Shown: positions 1 through 8,830 of the stretch, one piece after another | How positions within the stretch are numbered: the first letter of the stretch is position 1 | How the letters are laid out: each line of letters opens with the position of its first letter | NCBI GenBank assembly: GCA_012518815.1 | Contig: JAAYRK010000052.1 | Location: forward strand, 1 to 64,000 | Source: Candidatus Epulonipiscium sp. | GTDB lineage: Bacteria; Bacillota; Clostridia; Lachnospirales; Defluviitaleaceae | Reading direction: 5' to 3' | DNA length: 64,000 nt | Translations under genes and position numbers: made by a program | Notes under the pieces: model-generated | The model's database searches: none | Seen by the model: the letters and a program-made list of their open reading frames with translations, nothing else | What the model was told of the DNA's origin: nothing

Positions 1-24
1 AGCATTTACTAATTAATATTTAAT

Positions 25-64
25 TAAATTCTTATCAGGCACATATGTGCCTGATAAGAATTTA
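25..64. terminator. Perfect 40-bp inverted repeat, probable terminator
   Basis: The two 20-base halves are exactly complementary around the centre acat|atgt, with the GC-richer core caggcac/gtgcctg. The 3' side ends in a short T-rich stretch only. It sits just before the prepilin peptidase gene, so it may end or attenuate transcription of a gene to the left of the window, for example a highly expressed pilin. A protein-binding palindrome is the alternative, since there is almost no loop. Confidence 0.5.
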
Positions 65-90
65 TTACTAAAAAGAAGGAGCAGTCGAAG

Positions 91-858
91 GTGTATATCT
101 ATTACATACTGATATTTGTTGTAGGCTTAATGGTAGGTAGTTTTCTTAATGTATGTATTTATAGAATTCCTTTAAAACAATCTATAGTTTTTCCGGCCTC
201 TCATTGTTTTAATTGTAATCATGAATTAAATGGCCTTGATTTGATTCCAGTATTTAGTTTTATTTTCTTAAAGGGCAAGTGTAGATATTGTGGAGATAAA
301 ATTAGTATTCAGTATCCTTTAGTAGAATTAGCAAATGCCTTGCTTTTTTTATTTGCTTTTATCTATTTTGGTTTTAATTTACTTACGGTTTTTTATGCAG
401 TGTTTTCTTCTTTACTCTTAGTTATATCGGTTATTGATTATAAAAAAGGAATTATACCAAATTATCTTATTATCTTTGGACTTATATTAGGTGTTATTTA
501 TATCACCTTTACAGTTATTATAACTCATTCTTATGATATTGCTAAAAATGGACTTTTGGGAGCTTTTTTGGGAGCAATTATTATTATTATTATTATAGTT
601 ATTTCTCGAGGTGGCATGGGGGCTGGTGATTATAAATTAATGGGAGTCATCGGATTATTTTTAGGATACAAAAAAATAATTCTAGTACTTTTTCTTGCTG
701 TAGTGTTAGCAGGGATTTTTGCAACAATTCTTTTGATTAGTAAATCAAAAGAAAGAAAATCAGCTATTCCTTTTGGGCCTTTTTTAGCAATAGCTGCACT
801 TAGTGTATTATATTATGGTGACTTAATCATTAATTGGTATTTATTATATATATTTTAA
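91..858 (+). CDS. pilD: Type IV prepilin peptidase / N-methyltransferase
   Basis: This is a membrane aspartyl protease that removes the leader peptide of prepilins and methylates the new N-terminus. It has 255 residues, the usual length. The N-terminal cytoplasmic domain carries the two CxxC pairs of the family (C39/C42 and C64/C67) that bind zinc. Several hydrophobic segments follow, with the catalytic motif GAGDYK near residue 193 and the other expected aspartate in the VIDYKKG stretch. The GTG start follows an AAGGAG site. The gene opens the visible part of the pilus operon, directly before four substrates. A run of seven Ile codons lies in one membrane segment and makes a local ATT repeat. 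Confidence 0.95.
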   Translation: MYIYYILIFVVGLMVGSFLNVCIYRIPLKQSIVFPASHCFNCNHELNGLDLIPVFSFIFLKGKCRYCGDKISIQYPLVELANALLFLFAFIYFGFNLLTVFYAVFSSLLLVISVIDYKKGIIPNYLIIFGLILGVIYITFTVIITHSYDIAKNGLLGAFLGAIIIIIIIVISRGGMGAGDYKLMGVIGLFLGYKKIILVLFLAVVLAGIFATILLISKSKERKSAIPFGPFLAIAALSVLYYGDLIINWYLLYIF

Positions 859-875
859 TGCGGGGAATGGTGGTA

Positions 876-1427
876 ATGAAAAAATATTTAAGTAATTCAG
901 GTTTTACAATAATTGAATTGGTAATAGTGTTAGCTGTAATTTCTATTATGGCTGCTGTAGTTGTCCCATCATTTGGAGTGACCCAAAGAAATCGCATTAA
1001 GAGTGTTTCAACTCAAATTGCTATGGATATTAATCGGGTTCGTACTCGTGCCCGTACACATCATAATCCTATAGATTCAGGTGATTATGAATATAAAATA
1101 GTTTTTAAAGATCCTGAAACTGTAGGCACAAAACAATATTATAAAAGCTATGAAGTATGTGGAAGGGAATTTAATCAAGGAAATCAGCCAGAAATCCCTA
1201 GCGGAGTATTGATTAGACCAGTAATGGGAAATGTTTCTGAGACCTTGATTAGTGAATTGCAGTTTGATGAAAAAGGGAGAGTAAGAATCAAGGATTCTTC
1301 AGGTTCTTATCACGAATGGAATGGAATTAGTTCACTAATTAAGATTAGTGTTGAAATAGAAGATTTCGACATAAAAAAAGAAGTCCAAGTCAATCAGTTA
1401 ACAGCTCAAACCTTAATTACAGAGTAG
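876..1427 (+). CDS. Type IV pilin-like protein (GspH/FimT type)
   Basis: This is a 183-residue minor pilin or pseudopilin. A short charged leader (MKKYLSNSG) is followed by FTIIELVIVL, the class III prepilin motif with cleavage expected after Gly and Glu at position 5 of the mature protein, and then a membrane-spanning helix. The C-terminal globular part has no motif I recognise. I chose the ATG behind GGGGA. An upstream GTG-type start in the same frame would overlap the peptidase gene and lengthen the leader unnaturally. It is the first of four pilin-like genes in the cluster and is probably a minor subunit rather than the main fibre protein. Confidence 0.85.
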   Translation: MKKYLSNSGFTIIELVIVLAVISIMAAVVVPSFGVTQRNRIKSVSTQIAMDINRVRTRARTHHNPIDSGDYEYKIVFKDPETVGTKQYYKSYEVCGREFNQGNQPEIPSGVLIRPVMGNVSETLISELQFDEKGRVRIKDSSGSYHEWNGISSLIKISVEIEDFDIKKEVQVNQLTAQTLITE

Positions 1428-1442
1428 TTAGTAGGTGATAAT

Positions 1443-2030
1443 ATGAAGAAAATTATAAGAATATTAAATATGGAGAGAGGTTTTACTTTAATAGAAGTAA
1501 TTATTTCACTTGCTATTTTTTCTATTCTTTCCCTTAGTTTAATGGGTATAATGATTAATTTTAGTGCTCAAACAGGAAAAACCCAAAGGCAAATTACAAC
1601 TCTTGAAAATGCACGTATAGTGTTAGAGTTTATGATTGACGAAACAAGAAGGGCTGAAGGGATTCAAATAGATAATTTATCTGGGAGACAGATATTGGCT
1701 TTAGAAATGAATGGGCTACCAGGTATTGATATTAGTGCCCCTAATCCTGATGTAGTTTTTGAATTTGATTCTAGCGAAAAAAAGGTATATTATAATGGGG
1801 TAGTATTATCTGATAATATTGAATCAATTAATTTTGTACCTTCTAGTATTGTAGATGCCGATGGAAAGATACATCCAGATCTTGATATAAATAAAGATGA
1901 CTTAATAGATGAAAGTTTAAAAATAGAGATTAAGGCATTGATTCCACAAGATGATCATATAAAATCCGATGTTGATTATACTATTACAGGTGAAATATCA
2001 ATAAGATACAAAAAAATTTTGACTAATTAA
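1443..2030 (+). CDS. Type IV pilin-like protein (PilW/GspJ type)
   Basis: A 195-residue prepilin-like protein. The leader ends in MERG and is followed by FTLIEVIISLAIFSILSLS, with Glu at mature position 5 and an uncharged helix. The following part (NFSAQTGKTQRQITTLENAR) resembles the alpha-1 helix end of PulJ/PilW-type minor pilins, which help start pilus assembly. This family assignment is by pattern only. It begins 15 bases after the previous pilin and precedes pilM, so all are probably co-transcribed. The body is rich in Asp and Ile, with no cysteines, so no disulfide loop is expected. Confidence 0.8.
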   Translation: MKKIIRILNMERGFTLIEVIISLAIFSILSLSLMGIMINFSAQTGKTQRQITTLENARIVLEFMIDETRRAEGIQIDNLSGRQILALEMNGLPGIDISAPNPDVVFEFDSSEKKVYYNGVVLSDNIESINFVPSSIVDADGKIHPDLDINKDDLIDESLKIEIKALIPQDDHIKSDVDYTITGEISIRYKKILTN

Positions 2031-2053
2031 ATTTTAGATGAGGGGTGTGGAAT

Positions 2054-3121
2054 ATGGGACAATTATTAGGCATTGAAGTTGGGAACAGCAATATTAAGCT
2101 AGTACAGGGCATTAAAAAGGGGAGGATAGTCCATGTTCAAAATCATGGGATTACAGCTACCCCTAAAAATGCTGTTCGGGACGGTTTTATTGTAGATATG
2201 GAAGCAGTATATAATGCTGCTTCAGAGTTAATAAAGAAGAAGCGTTTTAATGAACAAAATGCTGCCCTTTCAATTCAGGGGACATCGATTATTACTAGGG
2301 ATGTAATAGTACCATATATGGAAGAAAATGAATTAAGAAATGTCCTGGAATATCAAAAAGAAGAATATTTTCCAATAGATGTGTCAGATTATCAAACTGA
2401 TTTTAAAATATTGGAAAAGTTAGATACTGATGAAGGGAAGAAGTTAAGTGTTTTATTAGTAGCTGCTCCTAATAATATGATTACTGGAGCAATGGACTTA
2501 TTAAGAAGATTAAATTTAAAAGTAAAATTTATTGATATAGCTTCTAATGCTGTTGCTAATCTTTATGCTAATAAGTCCATGTCATTCCAAGGAGAAGAGC
2601 CTTATTCCATCATGGTTTTAGATATAGGAGGACAGACAACTACAGCTACAATTATATCAGACGGGAAAATATTATTTAGCCGTACTATTTTATATGGTTT
2701 TGATGAGTTAAATGATATAATTTCAAAGGAATTTAGTGAAGAAAGTTATGAGCAAGTTGAAATTTTTAAAAAGAGATATGCTGCTATTTATGATGCTGAT
2801 AAATCTCCAGAAGAAGATTTATATGGCAGTCATATCAGTCATGTTATAAAACCAGCTATTGATACAAACTTGATTCAAGAAATTAGCAGGGTGCTTGACT
2901 TTTATTATTCTAGAAATAATGCCAGAAAAGTTAAGACCATTTATTTAGTAGGCGGCGGAGCTTGTCTAAAAAATTTTGATAGATATATTGGCAAATCTTT
3001 TGGCATTAACACTGTTAGAGGAGACATTTTAGATAATATTAAAGCTAAAGATGCACTCAACTTTAAAGAAGATTTTCTTTATTTGACAAATGTACTTGGA
3101 TTAATTACGAGAATAAGTTAG
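2054..3121 (+). CDS. pilM: Type IV pilus assembly protein PilM
   Basis: PilM is an actin-like cytoplasmic protein that binds the N-terminal tail of PilN and links the pilus inner-membrane platform to the motor. The protein has 355 residues, as is usual. ATPase-fold signatures are seen: GIEVGNSNIKLVQG at the N-terminus (phosphate 1), VLDIGGQTTT near residue 187 (phosphate 2) and YLVGGGACL near residue 296 (adenosine motif). The ATG lies 8 bases after GAGGGG; a GTG nine bases upstream is less likely because it overlaps that site. The following pilN and pilO genes complete the known MNO module. Confidence 0.93.
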   Translation: MGQLLGIEVGNSNIKLVQGIKKGRIVHVQNHGITATPKNAVRDGFIVDMEAVYNAASELIKKKRFNEQNAALSIQGTSIITRDVIVPYMEENELRNVLEYQKEEYFPIDVSDYQTDFKILEKLDTDEGKKLSVLLVAAPNNMITGAMDLLRRLNLKVKFIDIASNAVANLYANKSMSFQGEEPYSIMVLDIGGQTTTATIISDGKILFSRTILYGFDELNDIISKEFSEESYEQVEIFKKRYAAIYDADKSPEEDLYGSHISHVIKPAIDTNLIQEISRVLDFYYSRNNARKVKTIYLVGGGACLKNFDRYIGKSFGINTVRGDILDNIKAKDALNFKEDFLYLTNVLGLITRIS

Positions 3122-3133
3122 GGGGGAATAAAC

Positions 3134-3751
3134 TTGAAAGATATAAACTTAATGCCTAGGGAGTATATTATTTTAGAAAAGCGAAGGAAATTAGGCATAT
3201 TTATCTTTATATTGATTATTATTGTCTTAGCCTTTATGGCTGTTTTGGTAATGGCACCAATTAGAATAATAAATCAAAAAAAGCAAACCTTAGCACAACT
3301 AAATGCTGAGCTTAAAAATCCTAAATATGAAATTATTGATGAATTAAAGGTAGAATTGAGTCAAAAACAAGATGAAAAAACTTTATTGAATAATCTTATT
3401 TCTCAGGTGGATTATAATACAATTGCAAGTAGAACAACTTTAGATATTTTGACAGGTCATTTACCACCAGACATGTATATATCGTCAATAACTGTTAATA
3501 ATGAATATATTAAAAGTTCAAATGTCAAGAATGAATATCCTTATATTAGGATTAAGGGAGCAGCTAATAGTTTTAGGGCAATATCTGACTATTCTGGACA
3601 GCTTTTAAATGTGCCTTTTATTAGAGATGTTGTCATAAATACAACAGCTGAAAGTACTGCTAAGGATGGAATTTCAGCAGATCATATAAAATATGATATT
3701 ATACTCTATGTTGACAAAACGAAGGGATCGGTGAATCACAATGAAGAGTAA
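3134..3751 (+). CDS. pilN: Type IV pilus assembly protein PilN
   Basis: PilN is a bitopic membrane protein of the pilus alignment complex. The 205-residue sequence starts with KDINLMPREY, the conserved INLxP motif that docks into PilM. It is followed by one membrane helix (about residues 22-42), a coiled-coil stretch and an extracytoplasmic ferredoxin-like domain. The start is a TTG 7 bases after a run of six G, and the INLMP motif fixes it. The end overlaps the next gene by 11 bases, which suggests translational coupling to its partner PilO. Confidence 0.9.
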   Translation: MKDINLMPREYIILEKRRKLGIFIFILIIIVLAFMAVLVMAPIRIINQKKQTLAQLNAELKNPKYEIIDELKVELSQKQDEKTLLNNLISQVDYNTIASRTTLDILTGHLPPDMYISSITVNNEYIKSSNVKNEYPYIRIKGAANSFRAISDYSGQLLNVPFIRDVVINTTAESTAKDGISADHIKYDIILYVDKTKGSVNHNEE

Positions 3752-5060
3752 ATCGATTAATTGGGGTATTGTAATTCTTGCTTTGCTATTATTTGGTGCA
3801 GTTGTTACTCTTTATATAATTTATATTTTATCCCCCCAGCTTCAGCAAATAAAACAATTAGATTTAGACATAGAAGATGTAAAGCTTCAAATTCAGAAAA
3901 AAGAAGAAGAATTACAGCAATTGGATTTAATAAGGGACGAAATTGCTCAATGTGAAAATGAAATTGCAGCAGCTAATATGAAAATACTTCCCTACAATGA
4001 AGTTGCTAAAAAGATAAGTTTTTTTGAAAGTTCATCAAAACTTAATAACTTAATTATCCATAAATATAACCTAAGAAATGGAAAAAGACAGTCGGTTTCT
4101 ATATCAGGAGAATATATTGAAGACGTTGATAAGATTAAAGATGATGAACCTAAAGGAGATTTATTGTATAGAGAATTACTTGTTGATTTAGAAGTTATTG
4201 GATACTATGATTCCATTAATACTTATCTTGAACAATTAAAAGCTAATATTAAACCCTTTACAGTTTACAGTGTAACTCTTAATGCGGATATTGAGGAAGA
4301 TAAAGCAGATTATGTTCGAGCATATTATAATTTAGGAAGAGATAGTAGTGTGGATGGATTTGTTTTAGCAACTATTAATCTTCGTACATTTTCTTTATAT
4401 GATGAAGAACAAGCAGATGATGAAATAATTAATCATAATTATATGGAATACGAATTTGATTATGATAATCCTATGAGAAAAATTAAAAGTATTGAAGATG
4501 TGCTTAGACAATTAAAAGGAGATACTCCTACTAGCAGTAGTCGTTCAAATAATGACTTTTTCGAGCACTTTAAGGACTTACTAAAACCACCAGCTAGACC
4601 AACTACTAATCCAACTATAAGTGATAAAGGTGTTAAAAATTTTAAAATTGCAATTAAGGATGCTTATGAATCTGGAGCTAATTTTTATATAGTTGGTCCT
4701 GGAGATGATGGAGAATATACAACAGTGCAAGCAACAACTGTACAGCCAGCTTTCTTTGATTTAGAATTAAGCCCTAATGGTTATGTATATAGTTTAAGCT
4801 CAACAGATCAACCGACAAAGTCTTTTGCAAAACAAATGCCTTTAGACGAATGTAAAGTAGTAATTGATTCTTCAGTAATTGAAATAAGAGAAAATCAATT
4901 ACTTAGCACTGTAATTAATATTAAAAATGATACTGGTAAGCTTTTACGTGTGGAAGTAAGAGGAAGTTATAAAGACAGAATATTCATTTATTCTACTAAG
5001 AGCGATACTCAAATTAATCCAGGAGAGACTGTAGACAATATAATGGTTAGTTATATTTAA
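3741..5060 (+). CDS. pilO: PilO-like pilus assembly protein with extra C-terminal domain
   Basis: Its position after pilN and its architecture point to PilO: one membrane helix (about residues 9-29), a coiled coil to about residue 75 and a domain with paired YDSINTYLEQL-like helices. At 439 residues it is about twice the usual PilO. A Ser/Pro/Thr-rich linker near residues 260-300 is followed by about 140 residues of beta-rich sequence ending in a part (NTGKLLRV-like, IYSTKSDTQINPGE) that looks like an immunoglobulin-like fold. That domain is not recognised and may take the place of PilP-type contacts in this monoderm cell, which is inference. Confidence 0.75.
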   Translation: MKSKSINWGIVILALLLFGAVVTLYIIYILSPQLQQIKQLDLDIEDVKLQIQKKEEELQQLDLIRDEIAQCENEIAAANMKILPYNEVAKKISFFESSSKLNNLIIHKYNLRNGKRQSVSISGEYIEDVDKIKDDEPKGDLLYRELLVDLEVIGYYDSINTYLEQLKANIKPFTVYSVTLNADIEEDKADYVRAYYNLGRDSSVDGFVLATINLRTFSLYDEEQADDEIINHNYMEYEFDYDNPMRKIKSIEDVLRQLKGDTPTSSSRSNNDFFEHFKDLLKPPARPTTNPTISDKGVKNFKIAIKDAYESGANFYIVGPGDDGEYTTVQATTVQPAFFDLELSPNGYVYSLSSTDQPTKSFAKQMPLDECKVVIDSSVIEIRENQLLSTVINIKNDTGKLLRVEVRGSYKDRIFIYSTKSDTQINPGETVDNIMVSYI

Positions 5061-5081
5061 TATGTGTTAAGGAGAATCTAT

Positions 5082-6134
5082 ATGGATAGGTTTAAGAATA
5101 TTTTTATTAATAATGATGAGTCAGGTTTTTCTATGGTCGAGATTATTATTGCTATGGCTATTTTCTCAATTTTTATAATTCCAATTTTTTCAATGGTTTT
5201 AGCTTCAGGGAAAAATACTGCTAACAGCAAACGATATTATGACGCAACCGTTATGTCACAAAATCTTTCGGAGGAAATAAAATATAAACTATCTGAGATA
5301 TTTGCAAAACATGACCCATTTCATAATACTGCTGGTATTGACCCAATTGGTAACAAAGGAACTGCTGTTGAAATTGATGATTTTTTAGATATGGATCCTG
5401 ATGTTTTTGAGGAAACATTTAAAACTAATGATTATTATTATGAAGTATATATTAGAGAAACTGATGATACTACAGAATCTTATACTATGGGTAACCCAAG
5501 TGATTTGTATATTTTAAAAAAGGGACCTATGACTGTTCCAGTAGTAGCTGGTGGTTCTTTTCCTGCAACTCCTTTAGATTCAGTGGATCTTACCCTTTCA
5601 TCCAATGATTTTACTCCATATTTTAATATTGAGTATGAAAGTGAAAATCCTGATATAGTTAAAGAAAATTTAACTTTTGGTTATGTTGATGGCAATTGGA
5701 CAACAGATTCACCGGAAAATGGAACTGATTTAACGATTTCATATGACTCATCTAAAAGAAGATACAATATATCAGTAGGAGAAAATACAACATTAACTAC
5801 TGATGATATTATTAAATTAAACATTGACTTAACTAGAGCAAATGAAGAGTTATCTTTAAATGAACTTGTTATAAAAGTTAAAAATAAATCTAAAGCAAAG
5901 GTAGTTTTATCTGTTTTCCGTTCGACAAATGAATATGATAAAAATTTAAAGATCATACCAGTTCAAGAAAATAAAGAAGGTAATATTTTCTTAGATATGA
6001 AAACTAAAATTATTCCTAGACCAAATTATATTATCAAAATTATTGTAAGAGATGCTCGTGAAACTCAAAATGGAAAAATCTTAAAGGAAATGACAGATAT
6101 ATACTCTCATGATTATAGAATTCTTACATTTTAA
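5082..6134 (+). CDS. Type IV pilin-like protein (PilV-like, large)
   Basis: A 350-residue prepilin-like protein with leader ending ESG and the motif FSMVEIIIAMAIFSIF, so it is a PilD substrate with Glu at mature position 5. It is much longer than a typical minor pilin (150-200 residues). The C-terminal half is rich in Asn, Thr and Asp and reads as beta-structure, without repeats or cysteines. The ATG is 7 bases after a perfect AAGGAG; a GTG six codons upstream would bury that site. It lies between the PilO-like gene and the giant PilX-like gene and may form part of the same tip complex, which is inference. Confidence 0.75.
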   Translation: MDRFKNIFINNDESGFSMVEIIIAMAIFSIFIIPIFSMVLASGKNTANSKRYYDATVMSQNLSEEIKYKLSEIFAKHDPFHNTAGIDPIGNKGTAVEIDDFLDMDPDVFEETFKTNDYYYEVYIRETDDTTESYTMGNPSDLYILKKGPMTVPVVAGGSFPATPLDSVDLTLSSNDFTPYFNIEYESENPDIVKENLTFGYVDGNWTTDSPENGTDLTISYDSSKRRYNISVGENTTLTTDDIIKLNIDLTRANEELSLNELVIKVKNKSKAKVVLSVFRSTNEYDKNLKIIPVQENKEGNIFLDMKTKIIPRPNYIIKIIVRDARETQNGKILKEMTDIYSHDYRILTF

Positions 6135-6155
6135 TAATAAAGGAGGGATAACAAG

Positions 6156-8813
6156 ATGACTGCTTTTTTAAAAAGGCTCCTTAAATCTGAAGAAGGTAAT
6201 GCACTTATAATGGTTGTTTTCTTAACCCTTGTTATGCTTTTAATTGCAGGAGCTGTTATGGCAATTTCTTTTTCAAATGTTGAAGTAAGTGATGCCTATA
6301 AGAAAACTTCTAACCTTTACTATGTAGCAGAATCAGCCGCAGAAAAGTTACTTGACAATGCTAATAAAATTCTTATTGCTGAAATGCCAAAATTAATGAA
6401 GGAAGCATCAGATGAGGCTAAAGCAACAGCATTTACTGAAAATTATAAATACTTAGTTTTTGAAGATTCACCTGATGACCCTGCTGATAGTGTTTATAAG
6501 CATAATTTTTATTTAGTTAATGAGGAAAATGAAAAGAATAAATTATACGAAGATAAGTTATCCTCTAAAGCTTTTGAACTCATAGATAATAAATTTTCTT
6601 CTGAGCCAGAATCATTAAAAATTGAGTATGAAGTAAAAGATGGTAGGAACAAAATATATGTTGAAGGCTACTTTGAAAAAATTCCTGATCCTGCACATCC
6701 TACAGGATATAAAGATGATGCATTATTATTAAAAGTTAAAGCCACATTAAAAAATGGGGCTGATATTCTATCTGAATTTGAGTTAGAAGGAGATGTCGTT
6801 TTAGCTGAACTTAAAGAACATGAAGAAATTTTATTAGAAGAGTATCGTTGGAAAGGTGATTATACAAATCCTGATGCTCCTGAATACAATCTTCCAAATG
6901 TTTTTAGAACCCCTGTTTTAACTTTTGGAGATTTTGTTGTTACTGATGGTGCTGAAGTTACAGTTGATGGCGACCTAAGGGCAAGAGGCTATGTGCCACC
7001 TCCATTAATAGATGGTGCTTTCCCTGAATTAGAACAATATGGTGGAGTATATGTTTCTAATGGTAGCAAATTAACAGTAGATGGTGATGTTATAACTTTG
7101 GCAAATGTTCATACTATTGCAGATACTGGTAGTAGTGTAGAAACTAATATAAATATTTCAGGGGATGTTATTGCTCATTCAGTAGTTATAGAGGATGATT
7201 ATCCAGGACTTAATCCTGGCAGAGGCATAAATGACAAGATTTCGGGTCATACAATTAATATTGGAGGAGACGTTTACGTAGATAATGATGTTGCAATAGA
7301 TAGGTATGCAGAGTCTTGTAATATTAATATTGCTGGTAATTTATTTGGTATAAGTAATAGACCTGGTTCTAATAATGACCCTAATAATGCCAGTGGAGTT
7401 TACTGCATAGGAAAAGATTCATTAATTACTATTGGTGGAAATGCTTTTGTGCATGGGCAAGCTTGGATAAGTTTTAATAATGGTAGAACATTTAGTAGAT
7501 TGTATGAAAGTATTGGAGAGCCCTATGAAGAAGTAGATTATTTAGATAAGTACAGAATTGGTGATCCAGCAGGTGACCCCATCTATTTAAGGGAAAGAAA
7601 AGATTATATAAAGAATAATAAAGTAATATTATTAAGCCATAATAATAGTAGTAATTATTTCTATGCACCTGAAAGAATAAATGCTAGTGGACATTTTTAT
7701 AAGGTAACTGATATAGATTATATTGGTTTGGGTGAAGAATTAATTAATAGTCATGGCAATTTTGATGAGCAACATGAGCTTGAAAATTTATTAAATAAGG
7801 GTGGAGTTTCTAGTAGTCAGTTACTACAAATTAATTCAAATTGGGCTAGTGATGCTAAGGCTATTCCCGGTACTAATAATGGAGTAAAGGCTTTAGATGT
7901 AATTGCTAGCAGTAGTGAAGATTATAAAGATTATTTAAAAGGTGAAGGTCCAATCAGCCCATTTAAAAGAAATTATTTTGCTGATGGAGGAACTTCTTTT
8001 GATTCAATGGGTGCTTATCGTGGTATAGAAGGATATATGTTTATAAAAAGAGATATTTTCTTAAAAGATTTAAATACTAATTCTCCTACAATAGATGGTA
8101 TGGTAAATTATATGGATTTTAATAAAGATATTGTGTATGCAGAAAGTGAAAGTGGAGGTACAACTACTGCATATACTGATATTGAAAGTGTAACTTGGTC
8201 TGAAGATAATCCTGTATACTTTACAGATACTGGTAGTGGAGCTATAGAAGTTATTGATATTAGTACTTTTAATGACGGTATAGATGTGGATGATCCTATT
8301 CCAACTTTGATTGTTGATAAAGGAAATGGTACAATTATTCTTACAGCAAATGGTAGTTTAGATAAGCTTAAAGCTTTAATTATTTCTAATGGTAGGGTTA
8401 TTTTTGATGGAGTAAGTGAGTTTGAAGGACAAATTATTACAAGAGGCTTAGTTAATCATGGTGATACTGGTTATGCCAATGAAGTTGTTGATACTACAGC
8501 CTTAGTAAGAGGAGAAAAAGCAGGAATTCTTGTTAGGAGTAATTTACTAATAAGTCATGATGAAAACATTATTTTTAAAGTAAAATGTAAAGATTATAAT
8601 CTTAAAAGAGTTGTAATGGACTATATTGGTTTAACTAGTTATTCTAAAGATCATACTGATGATGATAAGGTTAATAAAATTATAACAATACCAACTATTG
8701 GTATAGAAAAAGATCAAAAAATTGAGCTAAGTCCCGAATCAGTTATTTATACTAGTAATACAGAAGCATTTAAAGGGGTTCGCTTTGAGCTAAAAACATT
8801 AAGAATCAATTAA
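6156..8813 (+). CDS. Giant PilX-like pilus protein with beta-solenoid body
   Basis: The N-terminus (EEGNALIMVVFLTLVMLL, then YYVAESAAEKLLD) matches PilX/GspK-type pseudopilins, which lack Glu5 and carry the helix 'ESA' stretch. These cap pili or prime assembly. PilX proteins have about 200 residues, but this one has 885. From about residue 255 to 440 short strands recur with a G-D-V/G-N-x spacing (DGDV, SGDV, GGDV, AGNL, GGNA), as in bactofilins and other beta-solenoids, and again near residues 735-770. I therefore infer an elongated extracellular body, possibly an adhesin at the pilus tip. Strong AAAGGAGGG site. No sortase or surface-layer motif is seen. Confidence 0.7.
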   Translation: MTAFLKRLLKSEEGNALIMVVFLTLVMLLIAGAVMAISFSNVEVSDAYKKTSNLYYVAESAAEKLLDNANKILIAEMPKLMKEASDEAKATAFTENYKYLVFEDSPDDPADSVYKHNFYLVNEENEKNKLYEDKLSSKAFELIDNKFSSEPESLKIEYEVKDGRNKIYVEGYFEKIPDPAHPTGYKDDALLLKVKATLKNGADILSEFELEGDVVLAELKEHEEILLEEYRWKGDYTNPDAPEYNLPNVFRTPVLTFGDFVVTDGAEVTVDGDLRARGYVPPPLIDGAFPELEQYGGVYVSNGSKLTVDGDVITLANVHTIADTGSSVETNINISGDVIAHSVVIEDDYPGLNPGRGINDKISGHTINIGGDVYVDNDVAIDRYAESCNINIAGNLFGISNRPGSNNDPNNASGVYCIGKDSLITIGGNAFVHGQAWISFNNGRTFSRLYESIGEPYEEVDYLDKYRIGDPAGDPIYLRERKDYIKNNKVILLSHNNSSNYFYAPERINASGHFYKVTDIDYIGLGEELINSHGNFDEQHELENLLNKGGVSSSQLLQINSNWASDAKAIPGTNNGVKALDVIASSSEDYKDYLKGEGPISPFKRNYFADGGTSFDSMGAYRGIEGYMFIKRDIFLKDLNTNSPTIDGMVNYMDFNKDIVYAESESGGTTTAYTDIESVTWSEDNPVYFTDTGSGAIEVIDISTFNDGIDVDDPIPTLIVDKGNGTIILTANGSLDKLKALIISNGRVIFDGVSEFEGQIITRGLVNHGDTGYANEVVDTTALVRGEKAGILVRSNLLISHDENIIFKVKCKDYNLKRVVMDYIGLTSYSKDHTDDDKVNKIITIPTIGIEKDQKIELSPESVIYTSNTEAFKGVRFELKTLRIN

Positions 8814-8830
8814 CGAATGGAGTGGTGACA

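Noticed and set aside
574-600. ATT repeat, possible simple-sequence repeat in pilD
   Set aside because: The codons encode a run of Ile in a membrane helix; length change would be in frame only in threes and there is no sign of phase variation.
5681-5956. Reverse-strand open frame opposite the large PilV-like gene
   Set aside because: It lies fully inside a well-supported pilin gene, has no ribosome site and its product has no recognisable domain. It is a shadow.
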